Shown piece after piece: positions 36,982-40,134 of a stretch of 40,134 nt of DNA. Positions within the stretch are counted from its first letter, which is position 1. Every line of letters starts with the position of its first letter. This stretch comes from Anaerolineaceae bacterium (GTDB lineage Bacteria; Chloroflexota; Anaerolineae; Anaerolineales; Villigracilaceae): assembly GCA_009885525.1 (NCBI GenBank), contig VFKN01000050.1, positions 1-40,134 on the forward strand, written 5' to 3'. The notes beneath the pieces were generated by a model, which was not told the DNA's origin, ran no database searches, and saw only the letters and a program-made list of their open reading frames with translations. Made by a program: the position numbers and the translations under genes.

Positions 36982-38583
36982 TCAGCCTGAATGCTGCTTC
37001 GATTTCCGCTGAAAATATATCCCGCCGAAAAATATGATCGCCCACAAAGCAAGGATAATCGCCGCCATTTGCGCAAAGGGCAGCTGCCCGCCGAGGTGAT
37101 AATAGCGGCTGGCATACCATTGCCCAAAAAATAAAACAAACACCATCTCCATCGCGATCACGCATCCAAACCATACACTGCGAGTCTCGCGCCACCACAC
37201 CCAGACGTACCCAGCCAGAATTGCCTGCCATAAAAATAATATCGTGCGGTAGCGCGGATTGTCCCACTGGTCGCCGCCCCCGCGCAGGGATGTGAACAAC
37301 ACCCAACCCCACACGACGAAACTTAACCACAGCCACAATCTGGATTCCTGTTTGGGGCGATCCCATGCCGCCACAAAAGACAAGATCAATAAGGGCAGCA
37401 ATGTGTACCATCCCAGCGCGCGCAAGATACCGATGATGCGCCAGATTAATGTGGTCGGTTCAAGCAATGCGGCGGGCAGGACGGGCTGAAAAACGCCATA
37501 GACCATCACGAAGGGCAGGCGCAGCCATCCCGGCATTTCATCGAATAATTTTTGCACCCAACCCGAGCCGCGTTCCAGTTGATAAACATCCCATTGCACA
37601 GCCAACTTCAGCCAGCCGCTCAGCACGTGTAATGGCGAAGTGGAATTAAAGTCGCCGGAGCGATTCAACGCGGAGGAGAGCAGGAAAAGACCGAGGATGA
37701 AAACCAAAACCGCCGCCGCGACTCCAATCCACGGGATGGGTTTATCCGCGCGGGTGAAGTACATCCAGCCGCCGAAAATAATCAGCGTCACAAGAGCAAC
37801 AACGGGCGAGACAAATAACATGCCGATGATTCCAATCGCGAGCCATACTCTGGAGTCCAGCATCTTGATGCTGGAATGTGTTCCAGAGTTTACAAACCCC
37901 CACAAGACAAATGCGCTGAACGTGATGAGATACGGCTCGCGCATGGCGGAGCCGCCGAGCAAAATACTTTCGGGATAAAGCGCATATATCCAACACGTAG
38001 CGATTGCGATTTTTTCATTCCATTGTTGATTGAGCGCTTTCCATAAAAACGGCAATCCCAACGCCGCCATGAATGCGGAAATCAAAACCAACATCAGCGG
38101 ACGATGCGCGTCGGGCGAAAGATAACGATATACAAATGCGCTCAGGGTCAGCAGCCCGCCGTATTGATCGTAGGCATATTTTTCGCTGAACCCGCTGAAC
38201 AAACTTTTATCGGAGGCTGCCAGTTCCCATGACTGATTGTCGCGGCGATGCGCGTCGGTGAAGACATAACCGGCGCGGTCATCTTTATCATCAAAGCCGT
38301 TGATCGGCAGCACCAGATAAGTTGTCACGCCGCCGATGAATCTTAGTGCGAATGCGAGCGCGACCATCCATGCGAGAGTCCTTCGGTGGTCGAGTGATTC
38401 ATCGAGACCACCGTCTGCCCATTTGACTGAAAACGAAAGAAGAAAGAAGGAAAGCAGGAAGAGGAAGGAAAATCCCAGCCAGCCGATGAGCCAACTGCCC
38501 GCTTGAATGGAAGATAAAATTGCGCCAAGCACAAGCGCAAGAGGAAGCGCCCAAATACGGTCACGTTGTACAGATTTGATCAT
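36982..38583 (-). CDS. Large multi-pass membrane protein, possible glycosyltransferase (GT-C like)
   Basis: The 533-residue protein has about 12 membrane segments. An extracytoplasmic loop after the second or third segment holds FDDKDDRAGYVFTDAHRRD, reminiscent of the acidic DD/EYD loop in GT-C polyprenyl-phosphate glycosyltransferases (ArnT/PMT-like) and the Wzy/DUF2029 group. Other motifs are YALYPESILLGGSAMREPYL and GGGDQWDNPRYRTIL, the second typical of the large loop in GT-C enzymes. Specific donor and acceptor are unknown. The gene ends 9 bases before tatD, so they may share a transcript. The start ATG lacks a strong ribosome site. Confidence 0.72.
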   Translation of the reverse strand: MIKSVQRDRIWALPLALVLGAILSSIQAGSWLIGWLGFSFLFLLSFFLLSFSVKWADGGLDESLDHRRTLAWMVALAFALRFIGGVTTYLVLPINGFDDKDDRAGYVFTDAHRRDNQSWELAASDKSLFSGFSEKYAYDQYGGLLTLSAFVYRYLSPDAHRPLMLVLISAFMAALGLPFLWKALNQQWNEKIAIATCWIYALYPESILLGGSAMREPYLITFSAFVLWGFVNSGTHSSIKMLDSRVWLAIGIIGMLFVSPVVALVTLIIFGGWMYFTRADKPIPWIGVAAAVLVFILGLFLLSSALNRSGDFNSTSPLHVLSGWLKLAVQWDVYQLERGSGWVQKLFDEMPGWLRLPFVMVYGVFQPVLPAALLEPTTLIWRIIGILRALGWYTLLPLLILSFVAAWDRPKQESRLWLWLSFVVWGWVLFTSLRGGGDQWDNPRYRTILFLWQAILAGYVWVWWRETRSVWFGCVIAMEMVFVLFFGQWYASRYYHLGGQLPFAQMAAIILALWAIIFFGGIYFQRKSKQHSG

Positions 38584-38680
38584 GTCTACTTTTTACCACA
38601 GATTAAGAGATGTTAACAAAAGTAAAGTATGTCTCACCATGAAATTATTTTTTCACAGGCGGTTTTTTAAGAAAAAAATA

Positions 38681-38750
38681 GGACGCTGATATACGCAGAA
38701 GAACGCTGACTTACGCCGATAAAGGCGGGAATCAGCGTTCTTCTGCGTCC
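38681..38750. repeat. Long perfect hairpin, 17-bp stem
   Basis: ACGCAGAAGAACGCTGA (38693-38709) pairs perfectly with TCAGCGTTCTTCTGCGT (38732-38748), with outer partial arms GGACGC/GCGTCC. No T-run follows. It is a dispersed palindromic element in the 383-base gap 38584-38966, which holds no gene; the rest is AT-rich leader sequence and the MITE-like element. Confidence 0.8.
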
Positions 38751-38773
38751 AAATTAAAATTAGGGTTAATTCT

Positions 38774-38961
38774 TCACCTTACGCAAAATTCTTATGCAAC
38801 CAGAGTTCTCGTTTGCCAACGCCGCCCTGACGTAAACGTCTGGGCTACTCTTACGAAGCCGCCTCCGGCGGCTCAGCCTGCGAAGCAGGCTTCGTAACAG
38901 TAGCACGGGGATTTATTCCCGTGCGGCGTCGGCAAAGGATTAACCTTGCTGCGTAAGGTGA
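38774..38961. mobile_element. MITE-like element, copy 2 (same termini, different interior)
   Basis: Termini TCACCTTACGCA (38774-38785) and TGCGTAAGGTGA (38950-38961) match those of the element at 27337-27482. TTAATT occurs directly on both sides (38766-38771 and 38963-38968), a possible target duplication. The interior has a GAAGCC...GGCTTC hairpin, CCGCCTCCGGCGG, and a fragment of the TGTAGC repeat. The right edge reaches the meaB stop codon. Confidence 0.65.
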
Positions 38962-38966
38962 GTTAA

Positions 38967-39968
38967 TTATTTTCTACCATTCATCAGCAGCCTGACTGCT
39001 TCAAGCGGAGATATACTCCGCTGCGTGATTTTCTCCAGCACAGCATCGTATTGCGTCTGCGGAACTTCTGCGCGGAAACGATTGACCAGCGCCTCGCGGA
39101 TCAGCGCGTCCAACTCCACCTCGAGTCTTTCGCGCTCGCGGATTTTCCAATCGCCGCTGTGATTGAGGTGCGCGACGTGCCGCGCAATCGCCTCGATCAA
39201 TTCATCAATGCCTTTGCCCTGAGTTGAGATCGTGCGCTGAATGGGTGGAATCCAGATTGTTTTTTGCGAATCAATTTCGGGCGCAGCCACACTCATATAT
39301 GTTCCGTGATGTTGAAAAACGCGCTGCGTGGGATGCGCGAGTTCCAGCATGGACTTCAGTGCCTTCTCGGTATTCTCCACGCCGGGGCGATCCGCTTTGT
39401 TGACGACGAGAATATCCGCGATCTCAAGAATGCCGGCTTTAATGGCTTGAATATCATCGCCGAGTCCCGGCGCTTCAACGACGAGAGTCGTATGCGCGAG
39501 TCGCGCAACATCAACCTCACTTTGACCCGCGCCGACAGTTTCGATGATGATGATGTCAAATCCCGCCGCATCAAAAACCTGCGCCATGTTTGCCGTGGAT
39601 TTCGCCAGCCCGCCCAGCGATCCGCGCGTTGCCATCGAGCGGATAAAGACGCCCGTGTCGCCGGAGAGGTCGCGCATCCGCACGCGGTCGCCCAGCACCG
39701 CTCCGCCCGTGAAGGGACTCGACGGGTCGACGGCGATGATGGCGATGCGTTTCTTTTCCGCTTTGCGATAATGCAGCGCGAGTTGATTGACCAGCGAAGA
39801 TTTTCCCGTTCCGGGTGAACCGGTCACGCCGATCAGGTGCGCCTTGCCGGTGTGCGGAAATAACTCGATCAACGCTTCACGTGATGCGAGGGTGTCATTT
39901 TCCACCTGTGTGAGCAGGCGCGTTAAGGCGAGTCTATCGCCGTTGAGGGTTGCTTGTGAGTAGGTCAT
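38967..39968 (-). CDS. meaB: MeaB/ArgK-family GTPase, chaperone of methylmalonyl-CoA mutase
   Basis: The 333-residue G3E GTPase protects and reloads adenosylcobalamin-dependent methylmalonyl-CoA mutase. It has VTGSPGTGKSS (Walker A, 48-58), VDPSSPFTGGAVLGDRVRM, SLGGLAKSTANM, ETVGAGQSEVDVA (Walker B/switch region), VVNKADRPG (base-specificity motif), and QGKGIDELIEAI. The mutase genes are not in the window. The start lacks a ribosome site. The stop codon TAA lies exactly at the edge of a MITE-like element, so the insertion may have set or nearly trimmed the C-terminus, but the GRK end is plausible for the family. Confidence 0.92.
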   Translation of the reverse strand: MTYSQATLNGDRLALTRLLTQVENDTLASREALIELFPHTGKAHLIGVTGSPGTGKSSLVNQLALHYRKAEKKRIAIIAVDPSSPFTGGAVLGDRVRMRDLSGDTGVFIRSMATRGSLGGLAKSTANMAQVFDAAGFDIIIIETVGAGQSEVDVARLAHTTLVVEAPGLGDDIQAIKAGILEIADILVVNKADRPGVENTEKALKSMLELAHPTQRVFQHHGTYMSVAAPEIDSQKTIWIPPIQRTISTQGKGIDELIEAIARHVAHLNHSGDWKIRERERLEVELDALIREALVNRFRAEVPQTQYDAVLEKITQRSISPLEAVRLLMNGRK

Positions 39969-40050
39969 AAATTAAAGATTTTTTAACCACAAAGGACACG
40001 AAGTACACAAAGTAAGAACCAAGACTCTGATTACCTTACAGAATGAATAA

Positions 40051-40079
40051 TTGCTACTGCTCACCAAATACGGCATAAT
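40051..40079 (+). promoter_or_regulatory. Promoter with overlapping inverted repeat at the right edge
   Basis: TTGCTA (40051-40056), a 17-base spacer and CATAAT (40074-40079) form a good promoter for the gene starting at 40112. CTACTGCTCA (40054-40063) is repeated inverted as TGAGCAGTAG (40113-40122) across the start codon, a possible operator or mRNA stem. Confidence 0.55.
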
Positions 40080-40111
40080 TTGGTTGCTTCACGACCAAAA
40101 GGAGGCCGCCG

Positions 40112-40134
40112 ATGAGCAGTAGTCAGGAATTGTA
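40112..40134 (+). CDS. Start of a gene cut by the window edge
   Basis: An ATG with an excellent ribosome site (AAAGGAGG, 40097-40104) opens a frame, MSSSQEL, that runs off the edge. The promoter just upstream supports a real gene. Too little is present to identify the product. Confidence 0.5.

Overview
The window looks like chromosomal DNA from a member of the Chloroflexota, most likely class Anaerolineae. This is inferred from gene content, protein sequence flavour and many dispersed palindromic intergenic repeats; there is no rRNA or other phylogenetic marker here. The backbone is roughly half GC. The stretch from about 6.9 to 13.6 kb is visibly AT-richer, which suggests horizontal acquisition. 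No tRNA, rRNA or CRISPR array was seen. Both window ends cut a gene.

Layout. 1-2.3 kb: succinate dehydrogenase genes read leftward (sdhA, sdhC, start of a probable sdhD). 2.3-6.9 kb: accessory zone with a TIR/membrane protein, a TetR regulator diverging from a small membrane protein, and a DUF4258/DUF2283 toxin-antitoxin-like pair. Decayed pieces of vsr (very short patch repair endonuclease) genes are scattered between these, followed by a larger 5'-truncated vsr copy. 6.9-13.55 kb: a compact leftward operon-like defence island. In transcription order it encodes a cytosine-5 DNA methyltransferase fused to an endonuclease III-type glycosylase, a sigma-70-like protein, a ParB-fold protein, an SNF2-type ATPase and a small PD-(D/E)XK nuclease. 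13.9-15.6 kb: two nucleotidyltransferase-type toxin-antitoxin modules (MNT/HEPN and AbiEii-like), each followed by a near-identical hairpin terminator cassette. 15.7-40.1 kb: mostly housekeeping genes. These are icd, an EamA permease with a histidine-rich tail, a 690-residue protein of unknown function, plsY, a membrane protein/VWA-FHA/PP2C operon, guaA, a HIT protein, xpt, maf, a class B penicillin-binding lipoprotein, rsgA, holB, yceD, a polyprenyl synthase, tatD, a large membrane protein and meaB.

How the genes work together. icd and sdh belong to the TCA cycle; meaB supports methylmalonyl-CoA mutase; guaA, xpt and maf handle purines and nucleotide quality control. PlsY, the polyprenyl synthase and the PBP serve the envelope. 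The island is best read as a restriction-modification-like defence system: the methyltransferase marks self DNA, the fused glycosylase may repair T:G mismatches left by 5mC deamination (a job usually done by Vsr), and the ATPase plus nuclease are the probable effectors. The sigma-like and ParB-like proteins are unusual partners. The truncated vsr at the 3' end of this operon and the vsr remnants beyond it fit a history in which the glycosylase fusion replaced vsr.

Dispersed repeats fill nearly every intergenic gap. They include two short elements bounded by matching terminal inverted repeats. One repeat-like tract lies in frame inside guaA, and another supplies the last codons of the HIT gene.
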